From: JBFIHF01 sp964411125
GTDB taxonomy: Bacteria > Myxococcota_A > Bradymonadia > Bradymonadales > Bradymonadaceae
Length of the DNA: 64,000 nt
Direction: 5' to 3'
Assembly (NCBI GenBank): GCA_964411125.1
Contig: CAYPJU010000002.1
Location: 1 to 64,000 of the forward strand
Under the pieces are notes generated by a model that had not been told where the DNA came from, made no database searches, and was given only the letters and a program-made list of their open reading frames with translations. The translations under genes were made by a program, and so were the position numbers. Below are positions 1-7,996 of this stretch, piece after piece. Within the stretch, counting starts at the first letter, position 1. Each line of letters starts with the position of its first letter.

Positions 1-1030
1 TCTTCTCGCGGTAGAGCGGCTCCAAGGTCTCCCAGACGATCTCGCCGAGCATGTCCCCGTCCGGGTATTCCGCGACCGCCCGCCGCATCAGAGCAAGCTC
101 CGTCTCGCGCTCTCCCTCCTCACGAGCGACGCGGGCGAGGTAGAAGAGCGCGTCGTCCGCGTGGGACGTCTTGGGAAACTCGTCGATTACCGCCGTGAAG
201 TTCTTTTTCGTCGTCGCTTCGTCGCCCAGGTCCCATGCTCGCTTACCGATCGCGTAGAGCGAGCGCTTTCGGTAGCTCCGAACCGAGCTGTCACGGCACG
301 CTTCGGCCGTCCGCTCGTACATCGGAGAACTCTCGGAGCGGCGCTTGCGGAGCCGATAGAGCGACCGCGCTCGGATGAACATCGCTCTACACTTCAGTTC
401 CAGCGGCTCGAGCGCGGCGAGGTCGCCGACGCGGTCGAGCTCGGCGAGCCCGCGCGTGTACTCCACCACTCCGTAGAGTCGCTCCGTGAGAGTGACGCGG
501 CTTTCGGGCGACGGCTGAATCCCCCGCTCCTCGGCGAGGCTAGGAACGTCCGGGCCCGAACACCAGCCGTGGTGGACGTCGAAGACGTATGCGGGCAGCG
601 CCAGGGAAGAGTCGGCCGCGAGCGTGCCGAGATGAACGCAGACGTCTTCCCGATCGTCGGTCTCGACCGCGGCCCGCAGCGTCGCCTCCGCCGGTATCGC
701 CTCACTCGTGACCGCGAGGAGCGCCGCCCCGTCGTACCCCCACTCGACGGCACCCGCCGACAGACTCGCGACGCGCTCGGCCTGGCCGCCCGCTTTCTGC
801 AACGCCGTGGCGGCGCGAAAGCGAAGGTAGCGACTCAGCTCCGCATCGTACGCGGCGGCGCGCAGATACCACGCCGCGGCCTTCTCGAAAGCTCCGTCCT
901 CCTCGGCCGCGACGCCGCTCGCGATCCAGTCGTCCACGCGGTCGAGCGGCGGGTTGTCGGCGAGGCTCTGCGCCGACGCGAGGAGCGGAGAAGTGCAGAG
1001 GGCGAGGGTTACGAGCGCGGTTCGAATCAA
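1..1030 (-). CDS. TPR periplasmic protein, probably N-terminal superhelix of a lytic transglycosylase (partial)
   Basis: This open frame runs uninterrupted off the left edge and begins with a TTG (1030-1028) that overlaps the TGA stop of the gene upstream, so it is easily missed when only ATG/GTG starts are considered. The first 20 residues form a signal peptide (Leu/Val-rich core, ending SAQ). The rest is alpha-helical with TPR-like pairs, for example segments reading DDALFYLARVAREEG and MYERTAEACRD. Helical superhelices of this kind precede the catalytic domain in Slt70-type soluble lytic murein transglycosylases, and their spacing and wording resemble deltaproteobacterial members. The catalytic domain would lie outside the window, so the enzyme assignment is inference. 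It could equally be a plain TPR periplasmic protein. Translational coupling with the gene upstream is likely from the TTGA overlap. Confidence 0.55.
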   Translation of the reverse strand, partial: MIRTALVTLALCTSPLLASAQSLADNPPLDRVDDWIASGVAAEEDGAFEKAAAWYLRAAAYDAELSRYLRFRAATALQKAGGQAERVASLSAGAVEWGYDGAALLAVTSEAIPAEATLRAAVETDDREDVCVHLGTLAADSSLALPAYVFDVHHGWCSGPDVPSLAEERGIQPSPESRVTLTERLYGVVEYTRGLAELDRVGDLAALEPLELKCRAMFIRARSLYRLRKRRSESSPMYERTAEACRDSSVRSYRKRSLYAIGKRAWDLGDEATTKKNFTAVIDEFPKTSHADDALFYLARVAREEGERETELALMRRAVAEYPDGDMLGEIVWETLEPLYREK

Positions 1031-1689
1031 AACAGCAGTCCGTTGAAACGGGCGGAGATTCCGGAGAAGAACGAATGATGATGGAGGTTTACCTCGTCCA
1101 TCGCCGAGGTGTCGAAGTCGGACCACGTGAACCGGTAGACGAAGTTCAGCCACAGGCTCCAGCCGCGATCGGGATCGGTCAACGGAACGTCGAACCCGCT
1201 GCCGAGGTGGAGCCGCAGCCCCAGGTCGTTCAGGTCCGAGCCGAACGTCGAGTAGTGCCCCCCGAGCCCCGCTTCGACGTACCAGCTCGCGACGAGGTAT
1301 CCCCAGCGGCTGGAGTAGAGGAGCGCCAGGTAGAGCGGATGAAAAGCGGTGGTGAGGTCGACCGATCGAACGACGAAATCGCCGCCGGGGTCGCCGTCTC
1401 TGCGCGTGTAACGCTCTTCCCCGTAGGCGATGCGGGTGTCGAGCAGGTGCATCGGGAATGCCTGTCGTAGCCCGATGTCCCACGACCACCCGTGCAGCGG
1501 GGAGGATGCGACGCGCTCGTAACTACCGCGCGCGGAGACGTCGACGAACGAGCCGTTGTAGTAGCGTCCGTAACGACGCTCTTCGTCGGGATCGGAAGCG
1601 CCCTCGGGCACTTCCTGCGCGGTGCTCGACGTCCCGAAGACGCCGAGCACGATGAAGCTGGAGAGGATGTGCCGAAGGATTCGGGGCAC
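1027..1689 (-). CDS. Outer-membrane beta-barrel-like protein, unknown function
   Basis: A 220-residue protein with a signal peptide (residues 1-24, ending STAQ). The mature part shows alternating polar and aromatic/hydrophobic residues (for example LYLALLYSSRWGYLVASWYV and the terminal FFSGISARFNGLLF) and ends in Phe, as outer-membrane barrels often do. The length would allow an eight-stranded barrel. No enzymatic motif is visible. It lies 6 bases behind the lipoprotein gene upstream and its stop overlaps the TTG start of the TPR gene, so the three are probably cotranscribed. The family is not recognised; the barrel call rests on the strand pattern and the C-terminal aromatic. Confidence 0.6.
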   Translation of the reverse strand: MPRILRHILSSFIVLGVFGTSSTAQEVPEGASDPDEERRYGRYYNGSFVDVSARGSYERVASSPLHGWSWDIGLRQAFPMHLLDTRIAYGEERYTRRDGDPGGDFVVRSVDLTTAFHPLYLALLYSSRWGYLVASWYVEAGLGGHYSTFGSDLNDLGLRLHLGSGFDVPLTDPDRGWSLWLNFVYRFTWSDFDTSAMDEVNLHHHSFFSGISARFNGLLF

Positions 1690-1695
1690 TTTGGC

Positions 1696-2382
1696 TCAGG
1701 GCGCGAACCCTTCACTCTCGGGAGCGAAGAGCGTGATGGCGACGAACGTTCCCACGGCGACGGCGGAGACGAGCGCGATGGCGGCCACGGTCTTGAAGGT
1801 GCTGAACTCGCGCACGCGCGCTCCCTCGACGTCGTCGAGCTGAAGCAGGAGGTTGTATTCGGGGGAGACGAGCTGGCCGCCGCTCATGATGAAGTTGAAC
1901 GGCGTGACACGCTCGCGTCCGTCCGTCGTGATGAGTTGCAGCGAGTTGGAGGCGGAGACGTTGACTTCGGTGCATCCGGGGCGGGCTCCGGCAGTCGCCT
2001 TCTCGCCTCCGGCCGAGGTCTTTCCAGTGTTCGCGGGGGCTTTCGTCCCCTCCGGCGTGGTGTCGGCGTCGGTCGCGGTCCCCTCGCCGGTGATGTCCTC
2101 GATCTCCGACATCACGTCGTCGTCGACGGTCCCCTCGCCTTCCGTTCCACCCTCGGCTGGAGCCTCGTCCGCCTGGGCGTAGAGCGCTCCGAGCTCCTCG
2201 AGCGAAGACACGCTGCTGGAGGGGCAATCCCCGTAGACCGTCACGACTTCCTGCGGGTCGACGCTCGACTCGAGCTTCTCGAGCTCGGTCTTGTCGATGA
2301 TGTACCCGCTGTAGCAAGCCGACTGGCTGACCAGGAACGTCGTTACCGTGAGAAGAGTCGTCAGTTTATTGCGCATCGTCAT
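1696..2382 (-). CDS. Lipoprotein of unknown function
   Basis: The frame is open up to 2439, but that would place its beginning inside a hairpin array, so I start it at the ATG at 2382 (an ATG at 2376 is also possible). From there a short Arg/Lys start, a hydrophobic core and the lipobox SQSAC form a type II signal peptide, with the lipidated Cys near residue 23. The mature protein contains a central Glu/Asp/Thr/Gly-rich linker (roughly residues 90-150) and a C-terminal hydrophobic stretch (TVAAIALVSAVAVGTFVAITLF), which may be a second membrane anchor. No known domain is recognised. It heads a three-gene minus-strand run with the barrel-like and TPR proteins. Its function is unknown. Confidence 0.6.
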   Translation of the reverse strand: MTMRNKLTTLLTVTTFLVSQSACYSGYIIDKTELEKLESSVDPQEVVTVYGDCPSSSVSSLEELGALYAQADEAPAEGGTEGEGTVDDDVMSEIEDITGEGTATDADTTPEGTKAPANTGKTSAGGEKATAGARPGCTEVNVSASNSLQLITTDGRERVTPFNFIMSGGQLVSPEYNLLLQLDDVEGARVREFSTFKTVAAIALVSAVAVGTFVAITLFAPESEGFAP

Positions 2383-2420
2383 CTCGAAAGTTCGCCCATG
2401 AAAGCGCGGCATCTTATTGC

Positions 2421-2512
2421 GCCCTTGCGCGAAGCGCAAGGGCGCAGGGGGACCGCGCTTCGCGCGGTGGGGGACCGGCCTTCGGCCGGTGGGGGACCGC
2501 GCCTCGCGCGGT
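2421..2512. repeat. Hairpin array A, 22-bp period
   Basis: Four near-perfect palindromes lie in a row: a 23-base one at 2421-2443, then 17-base units starting at 2452, 2474 and 2496, exactly 22 bases apart. The 17-mers alternate ACCGCGCTTCGCGCGGT, ACCGGCCTTCGGCCGGT and a CTC-loop version of the first, separated by GGGGG spacers. Each can fold as a 7-bp stem with a 3-base loop. The array is related, in inverted orientation, to array B on the other side of the tRNA. It resembles REP/BIME-type intergenic repeats. Confidence 0.9.
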
Positions 2513-2554
2513 GTTAGCAGCCGATCGACCGAAACGAGCGTGTGCGCAAGAAAC

Positions 2555-2580
2555 GAAAAAGGCCGCGACCGCTCGCGACC
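2555..2580 (-). terminator. Rho-independent terminator of tRNA-Leu
   Basis: Read on the minus strand, a GTCGCGA/TCGCGGC stem with one mismatch and a 4-base loop is followed by CTTTTT. It lies 9 bases past the 3' end of the tRNA gene, in the right orientation to end its transcript. Confidence 0.7.
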
Positions 2581-2588
2581 TTCCTCGA

Positions 2589-2672
2589 TACCGGAGGCGG
2601 GAATCGAACCCGCACGACCGTGAGGCCAACGGATTTTGAATCCGTCGCGTCTACCAATTCCGCCACTCCGGC
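2589..2672 (-). tRNA. tRNA-Leu (anticodon CAA)
   Basis: The minus strand reads as an 84-base class II tRNA. The acceptor stem is GCCGGAG paired with CTCCGGT (one G-U pair at 1-72), with discriminator A. The anticodon stem ACGGA/TCCGT encloses loop TTCAAAA, giving anticodon CAA, which reads UUG. A long variable arm and the T-loop GGTTCGATTCC are present. The 3' CCA is not encoded and must be added by the CCA enzyme. A promoter lies just upstream, a terminator just downstream, and hairpin arrays stand on both sides. Confidence 0.95.
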
Positions 2673-2684
2673 GTCGGGGAGGAC

Positions 2685-2711
2685 GCTATACTTTCACAGG
2701 GCTCGGGTCAA
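2685..2711 (-). promoter_or_regulatory. Promoter of tRNA-Leu
   Basis: On the minus strand TTGACC (2711-2706) and TATAGC (2690-2685) are 15 bases apart, or 16 if the -35 is read as GTTGAC. The -10 ends 12 bases before the tRNA 5' end, the right distance for a short precursor leader. Confidence 0.5.
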
Positions 2712-2716
2712 CGCCC

Positions 2717-2828
2717 ACCGCGCGAAGCGCGGTCCGCCACCGGCCGAAGGCCGGTCCACCACCGCGCGAAGCGCGGTCCACCACCGGCCGAAGGCCGGTC
2801 CCCCAGCGGACGAGCTTGCTCGTCCGCT
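2717..2828. repeat. Hairpin array B, 22-bp period
   Basis: Five palindromes start at 2717, 2739, 2761, 2783 and 2805, each exactly 22 bases after the last. Units 1 and 3 are ACCGCGCGAAGCGCGGT, units 2 and 4 ACCGGCCGAAGGCCGGT, separated by CCACC-type spacers. The fifth is a longer 10-bp stem around loop CTTG (2805-2828) and overlaps the tolB stop codon. Sequence and spacers are the reverse complement of array A, so the two arrays form a large inverted pair around tRNA-Leu. The last hairpin may also serve to stop tolB transcription. Confidence 0.9.
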
Positions 2829-4185
2829 ATGGTTGCCAGGAGGGGGCGGTGAAGCCGGAGCCCTTGGTGGTGACGAGCTTCTGGATCTCGCCGTCGGAGG
2901 TCATCATCCAGATGCGATCGCCCTTGCCGCCGCGGTCGGAGGCGAATGCGATGTAGCGTCCGTCGGGGCTGAAGCTCGGATCTTCGTTGTTGCCCTGATC
3001 CTGGGTGAGACGCTCGATCGAACCGTCGAGACGGACGGTGAAGATGTCGAAGCGGGCTCGCTCGTCGCGCGCGGTGAAGGCGATGACGTCTTCGGTCGGC
3101 GACCAGGTGGGAGAGGTATTGTAGCTCCCCTGGAACGTGAGGCGTCGCTGGTCGGAACCGTCGGCGTTCATGACGTAGATCTGGGGTCCACCGGAGCGGG
3201 AGGAGACGAAGGCGATCTTCGAGCAGCTCTTGTTCCAGGTCGGGCTGGTGTCGATGCCCCAGTGGTCGGTCAGACGCTTGACCATCTGCCCGCTCTTGGG
3301 GTCGATGATGTAGACGTCGGTGTTTTCGCCGCCCATCGACAGCGTCACGGCCAGCTTGCCGCCACAGTACGCTCCGCCGGAGTTCTGACCGCGCCGGTTG
3401 CTGATCGGCTTCGCGCTCCCGTTCTCCCACATCCAGAGGTCGGGGTTCTGGTTCTGGTAGGAGGTGTAGTAGATGGCGCCGCCCGGTCCCCAGCTCGGCA
3501 GTAGATTGATCGCCTTGTTGTTCGTGATTCGAGCGACGTTGGAGCCGTCCATGTCCATCACGTAGATCTGCTTGGTGCCTCCCTTCACGCGGCCGACGAA
3601 CGTCATGCGGCTGCCGAAGATGCCGGGGGTGCCTGTGTAGTACTCGATCACCGCGTTGACGAAACCGTGGACCTGCTTCTCGACGCCACCGCGGTCGGTC
3701 GGCTCGGCGTTCCACTTGAGCTTCACGGGCTGGCCCTTGTCGACGACGTAGAGCCGAAGATCGAGGACGACCTTGTCGCCCTGCATCTTCGCGTCACTCT
3801 TGATCAGCCCCTGCGCTTTGACGTTGAACCAGTTCTGGAAGTTGATCTCGGTGGCCTGCATCCCCTCCTTCGACGGATCGAAGAAGAAGCTGTCGCTGGG
3901 CAGAACCTCGAAGAAGCCAGAGAGTTCGAAGTCGCGGCGCAGCGTGTCCTGTACCGTGGCGGCAATCCCTTTGGTGCTACCCCCTGTCTCGTACGTGTCG
4001 GGGATCGCGAGCGGGATCAGGACGCGACGTGCGCCGGTGACGACGTCGATGTCGATGCCCTTGCGGTCTGCGGGAGCGACGTCGCGGTTGCTGTCGTCCT
4101 GTGCCCACGCCGGGACGGCGAGGAGGAGACAGAGCGCGACGATGACGAAGCGAACGATGGCTCGAATTTTCATGGTGTCTCTCAT
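2827..4185 (-). CDS. tolB: Tol-Pal system translocation protein TolB
   Basis: TolB is the periplasmic beta-propeller of the Tol-Pal envelope system, handing Pal between its peptidoglycan-bound and TolA-engaged states. This 452-residue protein has a signal peptide ending in AWAQ, an N-terminal TolB_N domain (about residues 45-175) and a run of WD40-like/PD40 blades, seen as repeated signatures such as IYVMDMDGSN, IYVMNADGSDQRRLT and PSFSPDGRYIAFAS. The ATG at 4185 follows AAGGAGG by 6 bases; a second ATG four codons later is less likely. It is the last gene of a tolQ-tolR-tolA-tolB run. The usual downstream pal is replaced by a hairpin array and tRNA-Leu. Confidence 0.95.
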   Translation of the reverse strand: MRDTMKIRAIVRFVIVALCLLLAVPAWAQDDSNRDVAPADRKGIDIDVVTGARRVLIPLAIPDTYETGGSTKGIAATVQDTLRRDFELSGFFEVLPSDSFFFDPSKEGMQATEINFQNWFNVKAQGLIKSDAKMQGDKVVLDLRLYVVDKGQPVKLKWNAEPTDRGGVEKQVHGFVNAVIEYYTGTPGIFGSRMTFVGRVKGGTKQIYVMDMDGSNVARITNNKAINLLPSWGPGGAIYYTSYQNQNPDLWMWENGSAKPISNRRGQNSGGAYCGGKLAVTLSMGGENTDVYIIDPKSGQMVKRLTDHWGIDTSPTWNKSCSKIAFVSSRSGGPQIYVMNADGSDQRRLTFQGSYNTSPTWSPTEDVIAFTARDERARFDIFTVRLDGSIERLTQDQGNNEDPSFSPDGRYIAFASDRGGKGDRIWMMTSDGEIQKLVTTKGSGFTAPSWQP

Positions 4186-4200
4186 CGGGGCCTCCTTGCC

Positions 4201-5016
4201 CTATCTACCGCGATACTCCCAGTTTCGGAGCCGCAGGCCCTGGCGGATGACAGCGTCACGGACGGCAGGATCGTCGGGGAGCGGAAGTTTCCGCCCCGCC
4301 ATCACCTGGAATCTGCGAATCACGCGGTCAATGCTGGCGTTGAATTGTGCGTTGGAACTCTCGGTTTCGAACTTGTAGCTGACGACGTGACCGTCCTCAC
4401 TCACACGGAGGTAAACGGTCACCTGTCCGGCCAAATTCTGAATTTCTTCGAGAGGAATCGTCGACGGCACCTCCCAGACGCGCGAAATCTCGCGCAGGAG
4501 CTTGGCGACGTAGGTCTTCATCATGTTGGCGAGCGCGGCGTCGGTGACGTCCCCTCCGACGATCCCGTCTTCCACCCCCTCGGGGATGTCCTCGTTCGTC
4601 GGTCGGTTCGGATTGTGAAGAGCGCTCAGCGCGTCGAGCATCTTCTTCTTGCGGGCCTCGTCGTCCTCTTTCTTCTCTTTCTCTTCCTTCTTCTCGAGCT
4701 CGACGACCGGTTTTTCGGGCTGCTGCAAGTTGACCGTGTCGGGGGGCTGTACTTCGGGCTCGGGGTTCGCGATGCGCGGGAGCGCTTCGGGGGGTTTCTC
4801 TTCGCCGAGGGCGAGGAGCTCGACCTTCTCGAAGGAGATGAGCGCCGGTTCGATCTGGTCTTCGACGTGTTGTTCTTCCTGCATCGTGAAGTAGACGATG
4901 CCGCCGACCAGCGCGACGTGCAGCGCCAATGCCATGAACGCACCAGCGGCGATGGCGTCAGGGGCGCTGACGTCTCGTCCGAATGCTGCTGGTGGGTTGG
5001 CGATTGGCGTGCTCAT
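4201..5016 (-). CDS. tolA: TolA/TonB-type energy transducer
   Basis: A 271-residue inner-membrane protein linking the TolQR motor to the outer envelope. One transmembrane helix lies at about residues 22-44. It is followed by a Pro/Glu-rich stretch (TonB-like: PPEALPRIANPEPEVQPPD), then a Lys/Glu helix near 105-130 (TolA-like), and a C-terminal TonB/TolA domain from about 170 (containing GQVTVYLRVSEDGHVVSYKF). The position between tolR and tolB argues for TolA, while the proline-rich spacer and short length look more like TonB. No clear Shine-Dalgarno sequence precedes the ATG. It lies 30 bases behind tolR and 15 bases ahead of tolB. Confidence 0.8.
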   Translation of the reverse strand: MSTPIANPPAAFGRDVSAPDAIAAGAFMALALHVALVGGIVYFTMQEEQHVEDQIEPALISFEKVELLALGEEKPPEALPRIANPEPEVQPPDTVNLQQPEKPVVELEKKEEKEKKEDDEARKKKMLDALSALHNPNRPTNEDIPEGVEDGIVGGDVTDAALANMMKTYVAKLLREISRVWEVPSTIPLEEIQNLAGQVTVYLRVSEDGHVVSYKFETESSNAQFNASIDRVIRRFQVMAGRKLPLPDDPAVRDAVIRQGLRLRNWEYRGR

Positions 5017-5046
5017 GGGTGAGGGAAACGGAGGGATGGCCCCCGC

Positions 5047-5556
5047 TTATTTCCCGGCCTCCTTCTCATCCAGGTACTCTGGGTTCGTCACCATCCCGAC
5101 CTTGTTGATGCCAGAGCGCTTGATTCGCGCCATGGTTCCGACGACGAACCCGTAGGGGATGTCGGTGTCGGCGAGCAGGTAGATCTCGCCGTCTTCCTGG
5201 AGCTTCGGGTTCGCACCGAGCTTCTTCTCGACCTCGTCGAAGCACGGCTCGAAGCGCTCCTTCTGCGGTTGTTGTATCGCCGCGCTGCAATCGGTGATGA
5301 CCTCTTCGCCGATCGTCACGACGAGGTTCTCGTCGATCTGAAGGATGACCTTGTCGGTGTTCTCGGGATCGATGCGGTTCGCGTTGTTCCTGGTCACCGG
5401 GAGGTCCATCTCGACGTTTCGCTTCTCGTCGTCTTCCTGGTCGATCATCGGCGCGGTCACCATGAAGATGATGAGCAAGACGAGCATGACGTCCACGAGC
5501 GGAGTCACGTTCATCTCGGACATCAGCTCGCCGCCACCTCCTACTTTACCAGCCAT
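5047..5556 (-). CDS. tolR: ExbD/TolR biopolymer transport protein
   Basis: A 169-residue ExbD/TolR family protein, the proton-coupled partner of TolQ. The single transmembrane helix is preceded by the conserved MNVTPLVDVMLVLLIIF segment (residues about 15-31), whose Asp is the proton-carrying residue of the family. The periplasmic domain has a 25-residue insertion with two Cys residues (DCSAAIQQPQKERFEPC), unusual for TolR and possibly a disulfide. The ATG follows GAGGAGG by 5 bases. It stands between tolQ and tolA in one operon. Confidence 0.9.
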   Translation of the reverse strand: MAGKVGGGGELMSEMNVTPLVDVMLVLLIIFMVTAPMIDQEDDEKRNVEMDLPVTRNNANRIDPENTDKVILQIDENLVVTIGEEVITDCSAAIQQPQKERFEPCFDEVEKKLGANPKLQEDGEIYLLADTDIPYGFVVGTMARIKRSGINKVGMVTNPEYLDEKEAGK

Positions 5557-5580
5557 CGGGGCCTCCTCGCTCGAAGTGGC

Positions 5581-6315
5581 TCACTTGAAGAAGTGACGCT
5601 TGACGATGTTCAAGAAGTCGTTGGAGAAGTTCTCCATCTCCGCGTTCAACACCTTGATCTTACTCAGGAACCAGTTGTAGGCGACGCCGGCGGGGATCGC
5701 CGTGAGGAGCCCGACGGCCGTGACGACGAGCGCCTCGGCGATGGGACCGGCGACGACATCGAGGCCCGCCGCTCCGGCGGCGTTGATGTTGACGAACGCC
5801 ACCATGATTCCCCAGACGGTGCCGAAGAGGCCGACGAAGACGGCGTTGGAGCCCACGGTGGCGAGGAAAGGCAACATCCCTTCGAGCGCGGTGAGCTCGC
5901 TCGTCATCGCCCGACGCAGCGCGCGCTCGACGTTCTCGATGCCGCCCAGTTGGGTCCGCATCGTCTGCCCGTCGTCGTCGGTGTTCTTGAGTTTCGACAG
6001 CTCGATGTATCCGGCCTTGAACACCTGACTGATCGGCGAACGGACGAACTCTTCGGCCGATGAGTAGATCGCGTCGAGCCGCTTGCTCTGCCAGAAGATC
6101 TCGAGGAATCGCACGGACTCGTTGCGAGCCTTGCGCAGATAGAACCACTTGTATCCGATGACATACCAGGAGGCGATGCTCACGATGACGAGCAGAATCA
6201 GCACCCCCTTCACGACGGGGCTCGCCTCGAGCATGATCTCGAGCATGCCGCGTGGCTGCTTGTCGGCAACCTCGGCTTGTGCGGTGACGAGCTGGACCCA
6301 GATCGATTCGAACAT
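5581..6315 (-). CDS. tolQ: MotA/TolQ/ExbB proton channel family protein
   Basis: A 244-residue TolQ/ExbB protein that forms the proton channel energising TolA. The first transmembrane helix is at about residues 33-55. Two more lie in the conserved C-terminal region, marked by LPFLATVGSNAVFVGLFGTVWGIM and by EALVVTAVGLLTAIPAGVAYN, the family signature. The ATG has a GAGG sequence 7 bases upstream. It is the first tol gene of the run and is followed by tolR after 24 bases. The gene order Q-R-A-B supports the Tol rather than the Ton assignment. Confidence 0.92.
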   Translation of the reverse strand: MFESIWVQLVTAQAEVADKQPRGMLEIMLEASPVVKGVLILLVIVSIASWYVIGYKWFYLRKARNESVRFLEIFWQSKRLDAIYSSAEEFVRSPISQVFKAGYIELSKLKNTDDDGQTMRTQLGGIENVERALRRAMTSELTALEGMLPFLATVGSNAVFVGLFGTVWGIMVAFVNINAAGAAGLDVVAGPIAEALVVTAVGLLTAIPAGVAYNWFLSKIKVLNAEMENFSNDFLNIVKRHFFK

Positions 6316-6462
6316 CCTGTTACCTCGAACGGGAGAAAGGATGGAAAGGATCTACCACGACGGCCGTCGCAGGCACAATCACGGGGTGGGCGATGCAAGG
6401 GGCGTGGGCTCGACCGCCGGCTCGGCGCGAGGTCTCTGCCGCGGTCGGCCTCGTCTGCTAAC

Positions 6463-6693
6463 TCACCAGCGCCAGCCGGGGGGATTGCCCTTCTTGTCAC
6501 CCAGGTGCGAGAACGCCCGTCGAAAGCTCCATTTGGCCGCGATCGGCATGGCGACGCACACCGCGACGAAGACACCGTAGGAGACGTAGAGGTTGCCGAA
6601 GAGGGTCGTGCAGATCTCCGTGCCCACCACGAACGCCCACAGAAGCCACGAGATCACGAAGAGCGCGTAGATTCCCCAGTAGGTTGCCTGCAT
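6463..6693 (-). CDS. Small two-helix membrane protein, unknown
   Basis: A 76-residue protein with two predicted transmembrane helices (about residues 5-27 and 36-56) followed by a basic, Trp-containing tail. GGGAGG stands 5 bases before the ATG, which supports it as a real gene. It lies 147 bases upstream of tolQ on the same strand, so it may be cotranscribed with the tol genes or simply precede their promoter. No family is recognised. Confidence 0.65.
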   Translation of the reverse strand: MQATYWGIYALFVISWLLWAFVVGTEICTTLFGNLYVSYGVFVAVCVAMPIAAKWSFRRAFSHLGDKKGNPPGWRW

Positions 6694-6766
6694 CGTCGCC
6701 TCCCTAGTCGGGGTCCATTCTATCAGAGCGCGACGGGGGAGCGCGACTGGCCTGCAACAGGATCAG

Positions 6767-7993
6767 CTAGCGGCGACCGAACCAGAACGCGCCGCCCAGC
6801 CAGAGGGCAAACCCCTGACCGACTTCGCTTCGAAGCGATATGTCGCCGAAGCCGGAGCTGCGGTAGGTGAGTTCGACGTGCGTCACGCCCAGCATGCGAT
6901 GCAGTGCGGGGACCCAGGAGATGTCGGAGCTACCGTACCCGCCCGAAACGTTGAAGCGTTCCGAGAGGTTGAGGGAGGCAGAGACGTCGAACGGGACATA
7001 GGGACGCGCGAGCGCCTGCTCGAAGGTCGTAGACCCGGTCGGCGCGAACTGGAGCCAGTGGTAACCGAAGCCGACCTCGGCCGTCATGGCGAACTGGTCG
7101 AGTGCCGGAAAGCCGTCGCCGAGCTGGTAAGAGCCGACGATGCGTCCGTCCGCCCCGAACCGGCCGAACTCGCCCTCCCCTTGCCATTCGAAGAACTCCC
7201 CGTTCGCCTCGAGCCCCAGGAACGTGAGTTCGGAGTCTCCCCGCAGCGGCCTCACGCCGATCTTCCCACGGTACTGCGCGGCCTCCAGGAATACGTCCTG
7301 CATCGTTCCGGCGTGCGCGTAGAAGCCCCCGACGTCCCCGATGACCGTCGCATCGATCACGCTACGGAGCGGGAAGCCGACGGCTCCGAATAGGCCGTAG
7401 CGTGCTTTGAATCCGAAGCCGCGATCGAGCCGCGTGTTGCGTGGAAGGCGGCTCTCTGGCCCCCGAAGCGTACCGATGACGTCGAGAAGGTGCGAAAAGA
7501 GGAACATCGCGATGCCGAGTCGCAGGACGGGCGCGAAGACGGACACTGCCGGCGTGGATCCCTCGGTCAACACGTAGTAGCCCGCAGCACTCGCGATCAT
7601 CGCGACGGAGACCGCCTCCATGCCGAGCAAGAAGAAGCCGGTCTTCGTGTCGCCCATGTAGAGGTGGCCGATCCCGTGCAGGCCGAGTCCTGCGGTGAGG
7701 GAGAGCAGCACGGCCGTCGACGTGTCCGCCTGCCGCGCCTCGCTTCCGAACTCGAAACCCGACGCGCTCATCTCGTCCCGCGTCATGCGGTCGAGGTCCT
7801 CGTCTCCGAACGAAGGCCGAGCGTCCCCCTGCTCGAGGGGGAAGGAGTCGAGGGGGTCGGCGGCGGCGGCTTCCGGTTCGTCTGGCGTAGTCTCCGCGGC
7901 CTCGGCCTGGCCGTCGGGTCGGGCGCTGTCGGTCTGCGCGAGGCCGGAGAGGGGCGCCAGGACGATGACCAGGACCACGAGGATGGTGCGCAT
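6767..7993 (-). CDS. Membrane protein with signal peptide and beta-rich C-terminal half, unknown
   Basis: A 408-residue protein with a signal peptide ending GLAQ, an acidic linker, and about 85 residues of hydrophobic, Gly-rich sequence (roughly 90-175) that could be three membrane helices. The remaining ~230 residues read as amphipathic strands and end in GAFWFGRR, suggesting an outer-membrane or beta-domain part. It starts 3 bases behind the LpoA-like lipoprotein gene, so the two are surely cotranscribed and may work together on the envelope. I do not recognise the family. The mixture of helical and strand-rich parts is unusual and makes its location uncertain. Confidence 0.6.
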   Translation of the reverse strand: MRTILVVLVIVLAPLSGLAQTDSARPDGQAEAAETTPDEPEAAAADPLDSFPLEQGDARPSFGDEDLDRMTRDEMSASGFEFGSEARQADTSTAVLLSLTAGLGLHGIGHLYMGDTKTGFFLLGMEAVSVAMIASAAGYYVLTEGSTPAVSVFAPVLRLGIAMFLFSHLLDVIGTLRGPESRLPRNTRLDRGFGFKARYGLFGAVGFPLRSVIDATVIGDVGGFYAHAGTMQDVFLEAAQYRGKIGVRPLRGDSELTFLGLEANGEFFEWQGEGEFGRFGADGRIVGSYQLGDGFPALDQFAMTAEVGFGYHWLQFAPTGSTTFEQALARPYVPFDVSASLNLSERFNVSGGYGSSDISWVPALHRMLGVTHVELTYRSSGFGDISLRSEVGQGFALWLGGAFWFGRR

Positions 7994-7996
7994 CGC

